Shown here piece by piece: positions 1 through 6,904 of a stretch of DNA of 7,244 bases. The stretch lies in assembly GCA_050740975.1 (NCBI GenBank), contig JBOIEE010000032.1, forward strand, positions 1-7,244, in the 5' to 3' direction. Source of the stretch: JBOHHR01 sp050740975 (GTDB lineage: Bacteria > Pseudomonadota > Gammaproteobacteria > JBOHHR01). The notes under the pieces were generated by a model, which was not told the DNA's origin, made no database searches, and was given only the letters and a program-made list of their open reading frames with translations. Position 1 is the stretch's first letter, and the number at the start of each line of letters is the position of its first letter. Both the position numbers and the translations under genes were made by a program.

Positions 1-169
1 CGTTCGGCGTGACGCCAACCACAGGCTCAAAGCGATGGTTAACACTAAGGCGATCTCCGAAGACGGGGAGAAGGACGCAGAGGGGCGCATCCAGAAACTA
101 ACTGATGAGCATATCAAAAAAGTCGACGAGATCCTTGAGACCAAAGAAAAAGAGCTGATGGAATTCTGA
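1..169 (+). CDS. frr: Ribosome recycling factor, C-terminal part (5' end outside window)
   Basis: The first complete codon is at position 2, and 55 residues are visible before the TGA stop at 167-169. RRF works with EF-G to split post-termination ribosomes in the cytoplasm. The visible part begins VRRDAN, the conserved arginine-rich segment of the long three-helix bundle domain. It continues through AISEDGEKDAEGRIQKLTD and ends KEKELMEF. This matches the end of E. coli RRF (RRDAN, EISED, QKLTD, KEAELMQF) almost position for position, so the C-terminus is intact. Only the last part of the coiled bundle is present; the hinge and the small beta domain lie upstream of the window. In related bacteria frr follows pyrH and precedes uppS, as here. 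Identity is seen from residue similarity; the function is family knowledge. Confidence 0.96.
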   Translation, partial: VRRDANHRLKAMVNTKAISEDGEKDAEGRIQKLTDEHIKKVDEILETKEKELMEF

Positions 170-273
170 TTGGAACCCGTGCGCGACAGCTGTCACCTGG
201 AACTGCGACATTTTCGGCGAGGATCCTGTAGCCACCCTGTGATCACGGTAGGCGGCTTAATAGGGCGGGTCCC
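170..273. other. frr-uppS intergenic gap, no firm signal
   Basis: This 104-bp gap holds no gene that I can support. I see two short perfect palindromes, GACAGCTGTC at 185-194 and GTGATCAC at 239-246, but no good -35/-10 pair and no GC stem followed by a T run. Whether uppS is read through from frr or has its own promoter cannot be decided from the sequence. Confidence 0.5.
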
Positions 274-1017
274 GTGAGCGACCCTAATCTGCGTATGCCA
301 CGGCACGTCGCTATCATCATGGATGGCAACGGGCGTTGGGCGCAAAAGCGGCAACTGCCACGCATTGCTGGGCATCGGGCGGGGGTGGAAACCGTGCGTC
401 AGATCGTCCAGACCTGCGGGGAAAACGGAATAGGCATCCTGACCCTGTTCGCCTTTAGCAGCGAAAATTGGAGGCGCCCGAAGCGCGAGGTATCCCTGCT
501 GATGGATCTATTTCTAAGCGCTTTGCAACAAGAGATTGAGGAACTGGACGATAAGAACGTCCGCTTGCGCGTGCTCGGGGATCGGCGGGCTTTCCCGGAG
601 AGCTTGCAGCAGTCGATCCGCGACGCTGAAAAGCTGACCGCTTGCAACGAGGGATTGCATCTTTTCATAGCCGCGAACTACGGTGGCCGCTGGGATATCA
701 CACAAGCGGTAAAGCGCTTAGCGCAAGAGGCCGCATCTGGATCGTTGGATCCCGCGGAGATCGACTCAGAGCTGATCGGTTCCCGTCTCAGCCTGCACGG
801 CGTGCCCGAGCCGGATCTGTTTATCCGCACCGGAGGAGAACAGCGGATTAGCAATTTTCTGCTGTGGCATCTGGCCTACACGGAGCTTTATTTCACCGAA
901 TGTTTGTGGCCGGAGTTTGACCGGGACGAATTCGCAAAAGCACTGGCCTCGTTTGCAAGACGGCAGCGGCGTTTTGGCCAGACCGCCGAACAGGTGCAGC
1001 AACTAAGCCGTGCTTAA
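274..1017 (+). CDS. uppS: Undecaprenyl diphosphate synthase (cis-prenyltransferase)
   Basis: This cytosolic enzyme adds eight isopentenyl diphosphates to farnesyl diphosphate in cis configuration, giving the C55 carrier precursor for peptidoglycan and O-antigen. The protein is 247 residues, close to the 253 of E. coli. The family signature is complete: HVAIIMDGNGRWA at 11-23 with the metal-binding aspartate D17, SSENW at 62-66, the N135-D141 block NYGGRWD, and RTGGEQRISN at 185-194, which binds diphosphate and the isopentenyl substrate. These are followed by ELYF (204-207) and LWPEF. The GTG start at 274 is the first start codon after an in-frame stop at 229-231; a loose purine stretch (AGGGCGGG, 262-269) precedes it. 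An ATG at 295 would still keep the whole signature but has no Shine-Dalgarno sequence, so the exact start is moderately certain. The end overlaps cdsA by 8 bp. Confidence 0.97.
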   Translation: MSDPNLRMPRHVAIIMDGNGRWAQKRQLPRIAGHRAGVETVRQIVQTCGENGIGILTLFAFSSENWRRPKREVSLLMDLFLSALQQEIEELDDKNVRLRVLGDRRAFPESLQQSIRDAEKLTACNEGLHLFIAANYGGRWDITQAVKRLAQEAASGSLDPAEIDSELIGSRLSLHGVPEPDLFIRTGGEQRISNFLLWHLAYTELYFTECLWPEFDRDEFAKALASFARRQRRFGQTAEQVQQLSRA

Positions 1018-1834
1018 CGAACGCGTGTTTACCTCAGCCGTGCTGGGGCCTTTGGTTGTTCTTGCGGTCCTTTTGTTGCCAACCTTATTAATCTCGGTGA
1101 TGCTGGGCGCCGTTGGGTTGCTTGGCGCGTGGGAATGGTCGGCTCTGGCTGGTTGGAGAAACACCGCCGAGCGGCTAGCCTATGTCGGGATCGCGGCTGC
1201 GCTTATGGCTCTGGTGATGAGGTACCTGAACAGTTGGGGCAATGAGGGTTTGTTGGCCATCGGGCTGGGCTGGTGGTGTATCGCCTGTGCCAGCGTTGTC
1301 GCCTATCAGCTAAAGAAGCTTGAGCTGCCCCACTCGCCTTGGCTGCGGGGACTTGCCGGATTGTTAACGGTGATCCCGTCTTGGGGAGCGATGGTGTCCT
1401 TGCATGGGTCCTCGGACGAGGGCCCTTACTTGCTGCTGTTCTTGGTGTTGTTAGTTTGGGCCGCAGACATTGGCGCTTATGTGGTTGGACGGCGCTTTGG
1501 CAGACACCACCTGGCGGATCGAGTCAGTCCAGGAAAAACCTGGGAAGGGGTGGTGGGCTCCCTAGGCGGCACGGCGCTGGTGGCTGGAGCCGGGATGTCC
1601 GCCTTGATCCCCAGCCATATCGTGGCCTGGCCGTTTCTGGTGTTGTGCATGCTAACCGGTCTGGTGTCTATAATTGGGGATCTGTTGGAAAGCCAGTTTA
1701 AACGCTCCGCCGGCGTAAAAGACAGCGGAAACCTATTACCCGGTCATGGGGGTGTGTTGGACCGCATCGACAGCTTAACGGCGGCGGCGCCTTTTTTCGT
1801 CTTTGGCGTCATGCTACTGGGGATTAAGCTTTGA
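1010..1834 (+). CDS. cdsA: Phosphatidate cytidylyltransferase (CDP-diacylglycerol synthase)
   Basis: This integral inner-membrane enzyme makes CDP-diacylglycerol from phosphatidic acid and CTP, the branch point to phosphatidylethanolamine, phosphatidylglycerol and cardiolipin. The protein has 274 residues and is strongly hydrophobic throughout, with several membrane segments (for example 9-40, 56-70, 82-99, 139-160 and 184-226). Its C-terminal part carries the CTP transferase family signature at 228-254: SQFKR, then KDSG, then PGHGGVLDRID, with paired acidic residues near the end. SPGKTWEG at 173-180 and WAADIGAY at 150-157 are also conserved with E. coli CdsA. The GTG start at 1010 gives MLNERVF, which aligns with the E. 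coli start MLKYRLI. It lies inside the last codons of uppS (8-bp overlap), which suggests translational coupling; no strong Shine-Dalgarno sequence is seen. The stop overlaps the dxr start by 4 bp. Confidence 0.96.
   Translation: MLNERVFTSAVLGPLVVLAVLLLPTLLISVMLGAVGLLGAWEWSALAGWRNTAERLAYVGIAAALMALVMRYLNSWGNEGLLAIGLGWWCIACASVVAYQLKKLELPHSPWLRGLAGLLTVIPSWGAMVSLHGSSDEGPYLLLFLVLLVWAADIGAYVVGRRFGRHHLADRVSPGKTWEGVVGSLGGTALVAGAGMSALIPSHIVAWPFLVLCMLTGLVSIIGDLLESQFKRSAGVKDSGNLLPGHGGVLDRIDSLTAAAPFFVFGVMLLGIKL
1819..1823 (+). promoter_or_regulatory. Shine-Dalgarno sequence of dxr
   Basis: GGGGA lies 7 nt upstream of the TTG at 1831, inside the last codons of cdsA. The next possible start, a GTG at 1840, would be 16 nt away, so this site decides for the TTG start. 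Confidence 0.65.
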
Positions 1835-3012
1835 TCGGCGTGAGCATCCTCGGCTCCACCGGCACCATCGGGGTGAACACCTTGGACGTTGTGGGCCGCC
1901 ATTGCGATCGTTTCCGGATCATCGCGCTGACAGCGAACACGGACGTAGAGGGCTTGTACCGGCAATGTGTGCAATGGCAACCGAAATATGCGGTGATGGC
2001 GGATGGGAGCAGCGCTCTAGCCCTAAAGGAACGACTCTCTCGCTTTGAAACGGAAGTGTTGGCCGGGATTGACGGTTTGGAACATGCTGCAAGCTGCCCG
2101 GAGGTGGACTTCGTCATGGCCGCTATTGTCGGTGCAGCAGGACTATTGCCGACCCTAGCGGCCGCGAACGCAGGCAAACGGGTACTGCTGGCAAACAAAG
2201 AAGCCCTGGTAATGTCGGGTCGACTGTTCATGGACGCGGTGCGCACGCATGGGGCGGAGCTGTTGCCTATCGATAGCGAACACAATGCGGTGTTTCAGTG
2301 CATGCCAACGGGGTTCGAGCGTGGGCTTCACGAGGTCGGCGTGAACCGAATCGTACTCACAGCATCCGGGGGGCCTTTCAGGACCTTGCCAGCGGGCAAG
2401 CTGCGCGACGTGACCCCGAGCCAGGCCTGCCTCCATCCGAACTGGGTGATGGGGCAGAAAATTTCGGTGGATTCCGCCACGATGATGAATAAGGGCTTGG
2501 AGATCATAGAAGCGTGTTGGTTGTTCAACGCCGACGGCGATCGCGTCCACGTAGTGGTCCATCCGCAGAGCGTCATCCATTCCCTCGTCGAGTACGCCGA
2601 CGGCTCGGTGTTGGCGCAATTGGGTAATCCGGATATGCGCACCCCGATCGCCCACGCGTTATCATGGCCCGAGCGGATAGAATCTGGCGTTGACACGCTC
2701 GATCTGTTTCAAGTCGCGAGGCTGGATTTCGAGCCACCGGACCCAGAACGCTTTCCATGCCTCGATCTGGCGCGCGCAGCGCTGCGTACGGGCGGAACCA
2801 GCAGCGCCATATTGAACGCCGCCAACGAGGTTGCTGTGTCGACTTTTTTACAGGGAGCGCTCAATTTTGCCGATATCCCCCTAGTCATCGAGTCGACCTT
2901 GGATGGCGTAACAGCGCACGAAGCCTCCTCGCTGGAAGCCGTATTGGCGGATGATTTCGAAGCGCGGCGCTATGCCGCCCAAACGGCGCACCGATGGAGT
3001 CAGAGCTTGTGA
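1831..3012 (+). CDS. dxr: 1-deoxy-D-xylulose 5-phosphate reductoisomerase
   Basis: Dxr (IspC) converts DXP to 2-C-methyl-D-erythritol 4-phosphate with NADPH and a divalent metal. It is the committed step of the MEP isoprenoid pathway and the target of fosmidomycin. The protein has 393 residues (E. coli 398). The N-terminal Rossmann fold carries GSTGTIG at 8-14. LLANKEALV at 119-127 and the metal ligands D148 and E150 (in PIDSEHN) follow. S179 in SGGPF, H202 and W205 in HPNW, and N220, K221 and E224 in MMNKGLE form the substrate and metal site by comparison with the E. coli enzyme. All key residues are present. The TTG start gives MIGVSILGSTG, exactly the spacing of E. coli MKQLTILGSTG, and has a Shine-Dalgarno sequence. 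The start overlaps the cdsA stop (TTGA). The last codon and the TGA stop lie in the left tip of the large palindrome that follows. Confidence 0.97.
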   Translation: MIGVSILGSTGTIGVNTLDVVGRHCDRFRIIALTANTDVEGLYRQCVQWQPKYAVMADGSSALALKERLSRFETEVLAGIDGLEHAASCPEVDFVMAAIVGAAGLLPTLAAANAGKRVLLANKEALVMSGRLFMDAVRTHGAELLPIDSEHNAVFQCMPTGFERGLHEVGVNRIVLTASGGPFRTLPAGKLRDVTPSQACLHPNWVMGQKISVDSATMMNKGLEIIEACWLFNADGDRVHVVVHPQSVIHSLVEYADGSVLAQLGNPDMRTPIAHALSWPERIESGVDTLDLFQVARLDFEPPDPERFPCLDLARAALRTGGTSSAILNAANEVAVSTFLQGALNFADIPLVIESTLDGVTAHEASSLEAVLADDFEARRYAAQTAHRWSQSL

Positions 3013-3141
3013 AAAAATCTACTGCGCTCGGGATCTCGCGTTCCGGCGGTGCTCGGAATCCTCATGTATTTCAATATACACTACGGTTCCTGCGCTCCGG
3101 CGGAACACGACCTCCCTTCGCTCGCGACGATTTTTTCACAA
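3007..3141. repeat. Long imperfect palindrome (extragenic palindromic or MITE-like element)
   Basis: The outer arms TTGTGAAAAAATC (3007-3019) and GATTTTTTCACAA (3129-3141) are perfect 13-bp inverted repeats, extendable to 18 bp with one mismatch (3002-3019 with 3129-3146). Inside, much of the sequence also pairs. 3030-3033 pairs with 3113-3116, and 3036-3038 with 3108-3110. GTTCCG (3040-3045) pairs with CGGAAC (3101-3106), and 3047-3049 with 3097-3099. GGAA (3055-3058) pairs with TTCC (3087-3090). TGTAT (3065-3069) pairs with ATACA (3076-3080) around a 6-nt loop. The element fills nearly all of the dxr-rseP gap, includes the dxr stop codon and encodes no convincing protein. From memory the centre resembles palindromic spacers seen in other gammaproteobacteria, but I could not check this. 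It could act as a folded RNA in the operon transcript or as a mobile repeat; the function is unknown. Confidence 0.85.
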
Positions 3142-3151
3142 ACTCTCAGCT

Positions 3152-4516
3152 ATGAACGCCCTGCAAGCGCTTCTTTTCTTTGTGCTCGCACTGGGCTTGT
3201 TGATCACCATCCACGAGTTCGGGCATTTTTGGGTTGCCCGCCGCTTGGGCGTGAAAATCCTTCGTTTCTCAATTGGTTTCGGTCGGGCGCTGTGGTCGCG
3301 GCGGGTGGGGTCTGACCGCATGGAGTTGGTGATCGCCGCCATCCCCCTTGGCGGATACGTCAAGATGTTGGATGAGCGAGAGGGCGAGGTCGACGCCAGC
3401 GAACAACATCGAGCGTTTAACCGCAAGCCGTTGGCAACGCGAGCCTTGGTCGTGGTTGCGGGCCCCGCGTTTAACTTCTTGTTCGCGCTGGTGGCGTACT
3501 GGCTGATCTTTGTCATGGGCATATCCGGATTGAAGCCGATGGTCGGGGCCGTGGAAACGGGGTCGCCTGCCGAGCAAGCCGGGATCGCCCCGGGGCAGGA
3601 AATCGTAGCCCTGGACGGAGTAGGCACTCCCACTTGGGGTGCGTTCCTTCAGGCGGCGGTTTCGGCCGTGCTGGATGGACGCGAAGTCGCCCTCACGGTG
3701 AGGGAGAGTTCGGGCATGGAATCACAACTCATGTTGGACCTTGGGGCTATATCGGTCGATGACCTAGCCCGGGGCGATTTCATGAAGCAATTGGGTGTCA
3801 AGGAGTTTCAGCCAAACACGCGGCCGGTGGTTCAGGAGGTGATTAAGGGAGGTTCGGCTGAGAAGTCCGGGTTGAAAGCCGGTGACCAAATCGTGTCTGC
3901 CGATGGCCAGCGCTTTGATTCTCCAGCGGCCTGGATCGATTACGTGCAAGCGAGGCCGGGGCAGCTTATCGAGATCGCGGTGGACCGGGGCGGAAACGAG
4001 TTGGCGCTAACCATCCGCCCTGATCGCTTTGAAAGCGGAAGCAAAGTTATCGGCCGAATCGGAGCCATGATAACCGGTGCCGCGATTGTTGATCCCCGAT
4101 ATATCGGGAGGGAGCAATATGGCCCCATTGGGGCGTTTTCCAAGGCCATAGCGAAAACCTGGGAGGATTCTGCACTGACGCTAAAAATACTGGGCAAGAT
4201 GCTGGTTGGGCAAGCCTCGGTAGAAAATCTCAGCGGACCGATCAGTATCGCGCAATATGCCGGTAAGTCTGCAAGCATTGGATTGGGAGCTTTCCTTGCC
4301 TTCTTGGCAATCGTTAGCGTCAGCCTGGCGGTGCTGAATCTGCTGCCTATCCCGGTGCTGGATGGGGGACATTTGTTGTATTACCTCATCGAGTGGGTAA
4401 CACGCCGCCCGCTGTCAGAAGCTTCACAAGCGCTAGGAACGCAAATTGGGATGGCTCTGCTTATCGCTCTAATGAGCGTAGCATTTTATAATGATATCAT
4501 GCGCTTGATAGGATAA
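3152..4516 (+). CDS. rseP: Sigma-E regulator site-2 protease RseP
   Basis: This inner-membrane zinc metalloprotease cuts the anti-sigma factor RseA within the membrane after DegS, releasing sigma-E in envelope stress, and also removes leftover signal peptides. The protein has 454 residues (E. coli 450). The first membrane segment carries the zinc motif HEFGH at 21-25. GYVKML at 69-73 matches the conserved membrane-associated region. A second segment lies at about 99-124. Two periplasmic PDZ domains follow at about 125-215 (with GSPAEQAGIAPGQEI) and 225-290 (with GGSAEKSGLKAGDQI). The C-terminal segments contain NLLPIPVLDGGH at 396-407, where D404 is the third zinc ligand, and a last helix at about 431-447. 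The ATG at 3152 aligns with the E. coli start. The frame is open upstream to 2951, but that part is palindrome and out-of-frame dxr. No Shine-Dalgarno sequence is visible before the ATG. Confidence 0.96.
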   Translation: MNALQALLFFVLALGLLITIHEFGHFWVARRLGVKILRFSIGFGRALWSRRVGSDRMELVIAAIPLGGYVKMLDEREGEVDASEQHRAFNRKPLATRALVVVAGPAFNFLFALVAYWLIFVMGISGLKPMVGAVETGSPAEQAGIAPGQEIVALDGVGTPTWGAFLQAAVSAVLDGREVALTVRESSGMESQLMLDLGAISVDDLARGDFMKQLGVKEFQPNTRPVVQEVIKGGSAEKSGLKAGDQIVSADGQRFDSPAAWIDYVQARPGQLIEIAVDRGGNELALTIRPDRFESGSKVIGRIGAMITGAAIVDPRYIGREQYGPIGAFSKAIAKTWEDSALTLKILGKMLVGQASVENLSGPISIAQYAGKSASIGLGAFLAFLAIVSVSLAVLNLLPIPVLDGGHLLYYLIEWVTRRPLSEASQALGTQIGMALLIALMSVAFYNDIMRLIG

Positions 4517-4550
4517 ATTAATGTGTAATAGAGTATGAAGGCGGGGTTTC

Positions 4551-4576
4551 CAAAGCCTTTGTCAGAGCCTCTAGTC
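4551..4576. repeat. Tandem pair of short palindromes upstream of bamA
   Basis: CAAAG-C-CTTTG (4551-4561) and AGAG-C-CTCT (4564-4572) are each perfect palindromes around a single C, with centres 12 bp apart. Read as direct repeats, AAAGCCTTTGTC (4552-4563) and AGAGCCTCTAGTC (4564-4576) differ at two positions plus one inserted base. They lie 27-52 bp before the bamA start in an 86-bp gap (4517-4602). The spacing of about one helical turn would suit a protein-binding site, but this is inference and chance is possible in so short a stretch. Confidence 0.4.
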
Positions 4577-4602
4577 TAAAACAATAACAATAGACTTCAT
4601 TC

Positions 4603-6897
4603 ATGTTCCGATCGCTAAGGCAGGGTTTGCGCTTGCTGGGGGTGGTGAGCTTAGCCGTTCCGGGGTTGTTGTGGGCGCTGGAGCCGTTCACCGTTAGGGA
4701 TATTCGGGTCCTTGGGTTACAGCGCCTGTCGCCCGGAACGGTCTTCAATTACTTGCCGGTTAAAGTTGGTGAGCGTTTCGATGAGCTGCGCTCGGCGGAG
4801 GCGGTGCGGGCGCTTTTCAAGACAGGCTTGTTTAAGGATGTGAAGCTGGAGCAGGAAGGGGACGTCTTGGTCGTGGTGGTGACCGAGCGCGAGGCCATTT
4901 CCCAGATAACGATCAGTGGGAATGAAGACATCAAGACCGAAGATCTGCTGGAGGGACTGAAACAGGTCGGCCTGGCGGAAGGTGAAGTGTTGGACGAATC
5001 CCTGTTGGATCAGGCCACTTTAGAGCTGAGAAGGCAGTACTTCGCTTTAGGAAAATATGCCGTAGACATCGAAACCGAAGTCGAGTCGCTCGGGGGTAAC
5101 CGCGTGGCTATATCGATCGCGATCTCAGAAGGGAGCGCGGCTAAAATTAAACAGATAACGATTGTGGGCAACACGATTTTCACCGACAAAAAGCTGCGCA
5201 AAGGATTCAAGCTCACTACCCCAACCTTGTTCTCGTTTTTCACCAAATCCGACCAGTATTCACGGCAGAAGCTAGGGGGGGATCTGGAAACCCTGCGCTC
5301 GCTCTATCTAGACAGCGGTTTCATCAATTTCAGTATTGATTCGACTCAGGTGTCTATTACGCCCGACAAGCGCGATGTCTACATAACCATCAACATCACG
5401 GAAGGCGATCGATACCAGGTTTCGGATGTCAAGCTTGCAGGGGACTTGGTGGTCAGCGAAAAAGAGCTCTTTCCATTGGTTGAGACCCTAAAGGGCCAAA
5501 CCTTTTCGCGCAAAGCAGTCACAGAGACCAGCACCAAGATAAGCGAACGCTTGGGCGATGAAGGCTATGCCTTCGCCAACGTGAATGCCATACCGCAGAT
5601 CGATAAGGACAGCAAGCAAGTGGCGATCACGTATTTTGTCGATCCGGGGAAGCGGGTATATGTTCGGCGGATCCAATTCACCGGCAACAGCAAGACACGC
5701 GATGAAGTAATGCGCCGAGAGATGCGGCAAATGGAGAGCGCTTGGATCTCAACCAGCAAAGTGGAGCGGTCCAAGACCCGCTTGCAAAGGTTAGGCTATT
5801 TTGAGGACGTTAGCGTGGAGACGCCCGCGGTGCCGGGAACGACCGACCAAGTCGACGTTAACTTTTCCGTTACCGAGCGCGCCTCCGGAAACTTGCTGTT
5901 AGGGGTAGGCTTTTCCCAGAACCAGGGCATCATCTTTAACACCAGCATTATCCAAGATAACTTTTTGGGCAGTGGCAAACGGGTAAACTTTGCGTTCAAC
6001 AACAGCGAGGTCAATCGCCGCTTTCTCATCGGCTATACCAACCCATATTGGACCATCGACGGAATAAGTCGTGGCTTTAACCTATCCTACCGCGAGACCG
6101 ATTTCGAAGCAGCGAACGTGACCCGGTTTGATTCCAGGGTGGCCAGCGCTGGCGTAACATTCGGCATACCGATCACCGAATTTCAGTTTCTGAATTTAGC
6201 CGCGGACTATGAGCGTACCGATATCGAGCCGGCAGAGTTTGCCTCGACAGAGGTAACGGACTTCATAGCCGAAGAGGGAGACCAATTCGATGTGCTGCGA
6301 CTGAGCGGCGGTTTTTCTTATGATACCCGCAACAAGGCCTTGCTTCCGGACCGAGGGGTATTGCATCAAGTGCGCGCCGAAGTCGCCATTCCCGGCGGTG
6401 ATTTGCAATACTACAAACTTGATTATGATGCGCGCTGGTTGCTTCCTCTGATCGAGGACTATACCTTGTCGCTGAAAGCCGCTGTAGGCTATGGTGACGG
6501 CTACAGCGATACCTCGGAGTTGCCTTTTTTTGAGAATTTCTTCGCGGGTGGTCCGCGCACGGTACGGGGGTTTGAAGAGAACACGCTGGGTCCGAGGGAT
6601 AGCACCGGCCGGGCGATTGGGGGAAACTTCAAGCTCGTTGGGAACACCGAGCTGATACTGCCTTTGCCTTTTTTGGCGGATGTAAAGTCGGTGCGGGTAA
6701 CCGCCTTTGTAGACGCAGGAAATGTCTACGGCCCGGATGATGACATCGATTTAGGGCAGTTGCGTTATTCCACCGGCTTGTCGGGGATTTGGCTGTCCCC
6801 GTTCGGGGTGTTATCGGTCAGCATCGCCGCGCCGTTGAATAAAAAGGACGGAGATGAAACACAGCCTTTCCAGTTTACCTTTGGAACCTCTTTTTAG
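4603..6897 (+). CDS. bamA: Outer membrane protein assembly factor BamA
   Basis: BamA is the core of the BAM complex, which folds beta-barrel proteins into the outer membrane. The protein has 764 residues (E. coli 810). A signal peptide spans 1-25 (MFRSLRQ, hydrophobic LLGVVSLAVPGLL, likely cleavage after WA). Five POTRA domains follow at about 28-95, 98-175, 181-267, 270-347 and 351-426; LAGDLETLRS-type and NITEGD motifs in POTRA3 (residues 225-268) match E. coli closely, as does RREMRQME in POTRA5. The 16-strand barrel fills the rest, with the hallmark VRGF at 654-657 in loop 6 and a terminal phenylalanine (FGTSF), the usual outer-membrane signal. Loop 6 after VRGF is about 30 residues shorter than in E. 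coli. The ATG at 4603 is preceded by an A-rich leader with no clear Shine-Dalgarno sequence; the signal peptide supports this start. Confidence 0.97.
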   Translation: MFRSLRQGLRLLGVVSLAVPGLLWALEPFTVRDIRVLGLQRLSPGTVFNYLPVKVGERFDELRSAEAVRALFKTGLFKDVKLEQEGDVLVVVVTEREAISQITISGNEDIKTEDLLEGLKQVGLAEGEVLDESLLDQATLELRRQYFALGKYAVDIETEVESLGGNRVAISIAISEGSAAKIKQITIVGNTIFTDKKLRKGFKLTTPTLFSFFTKSDQYSRQKLGGDLETLRSLYLDSGFINFSIDSTQVSITPDKRDVYITINITEGDRYQVSDVKLAGDLVVSEKELFPLVETLKGQTFSRKAVTETSTKISERLGDEGYAFANVNAIPQIDKDSKQVAITYFVDPGKRVYVRRIQFTGNSKTRDEVMRREMRQMESAWISTSKVERSKTRLQRLGYFEDVSVETPAVPGTTDQVDVNFSVTERASGNLLLGVGFSQNQGIIFNTSIIQDNFLGSGKRVNFAFNNSEVNRRFLIGYTNPYWTIDGISRGFNLSYRETDFEAANVTRFDSRVASAGVTFGIPITEFQFLNLAADYERTDIEPAEFASTEVTDFIAEEGDQFDVLRLSGGFSYDTRNKALLPDRGVLHQVRAEVAIPGGDLQYYKLDYDARWLLPLIEDYTLSLKAAVGYGDGYSDTSELPFFENFFAGGPRTVRGFEENTLGPRDSTGRAIGGNFKLVGNTELILPLPFLADVKSVRVTAFVDAGNVYGPDDDIDLGQLRYSTGLSGIWLSPFGVLSVSIAAPLNKKDGDETQPFQFTFGTSF

Positions 6898-6904
6898 TCT
6901 GAAT

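Noticed and set aside
2155..2655. A 166-codon open frame on the minus strand inside dxr
   Set aside because: It lies wholly antisense to a complete, well-conserved dxr, its translation resembles no family I know, and such frames are expected opposite GC-rich genes.
3118..3136. Rho-independent terminator formed by TCGCTCGCGA followed by T6
   Set aside because: The local stem would have only 3-4 bp around a loop of 2-4 nt, and the T run belongs to the outer arm of the larger palindrome. Full termination before rseP in this operon also seems unlikely, although attenuation is not excluded.
3049..3315. An 88-codon plus-strand frame running from the palindrome into rseP
   Set aside because: It overlaps the conserved zinc-site region of rseP in another frame and has no recognisable domain; it is most likely a shadow frame.
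4559..4588. Sigma-70 promoter with -35 TTGTCA (4559-4564) and -10 AATAAC (4583-4588)
   Set aside because: The -35 matches 5 of 6 bases, but the -10 lacks the conserved final T, the spacing is 18 bp, and transcription would start only about 8 bp before the bamA ATG.
4517..4602. Sigma-E promoter for bamA, as known in E. coli
   Set aside because: No GGAACTT-like -35 lies at the right distance from the only TCTAA (4575-4579).
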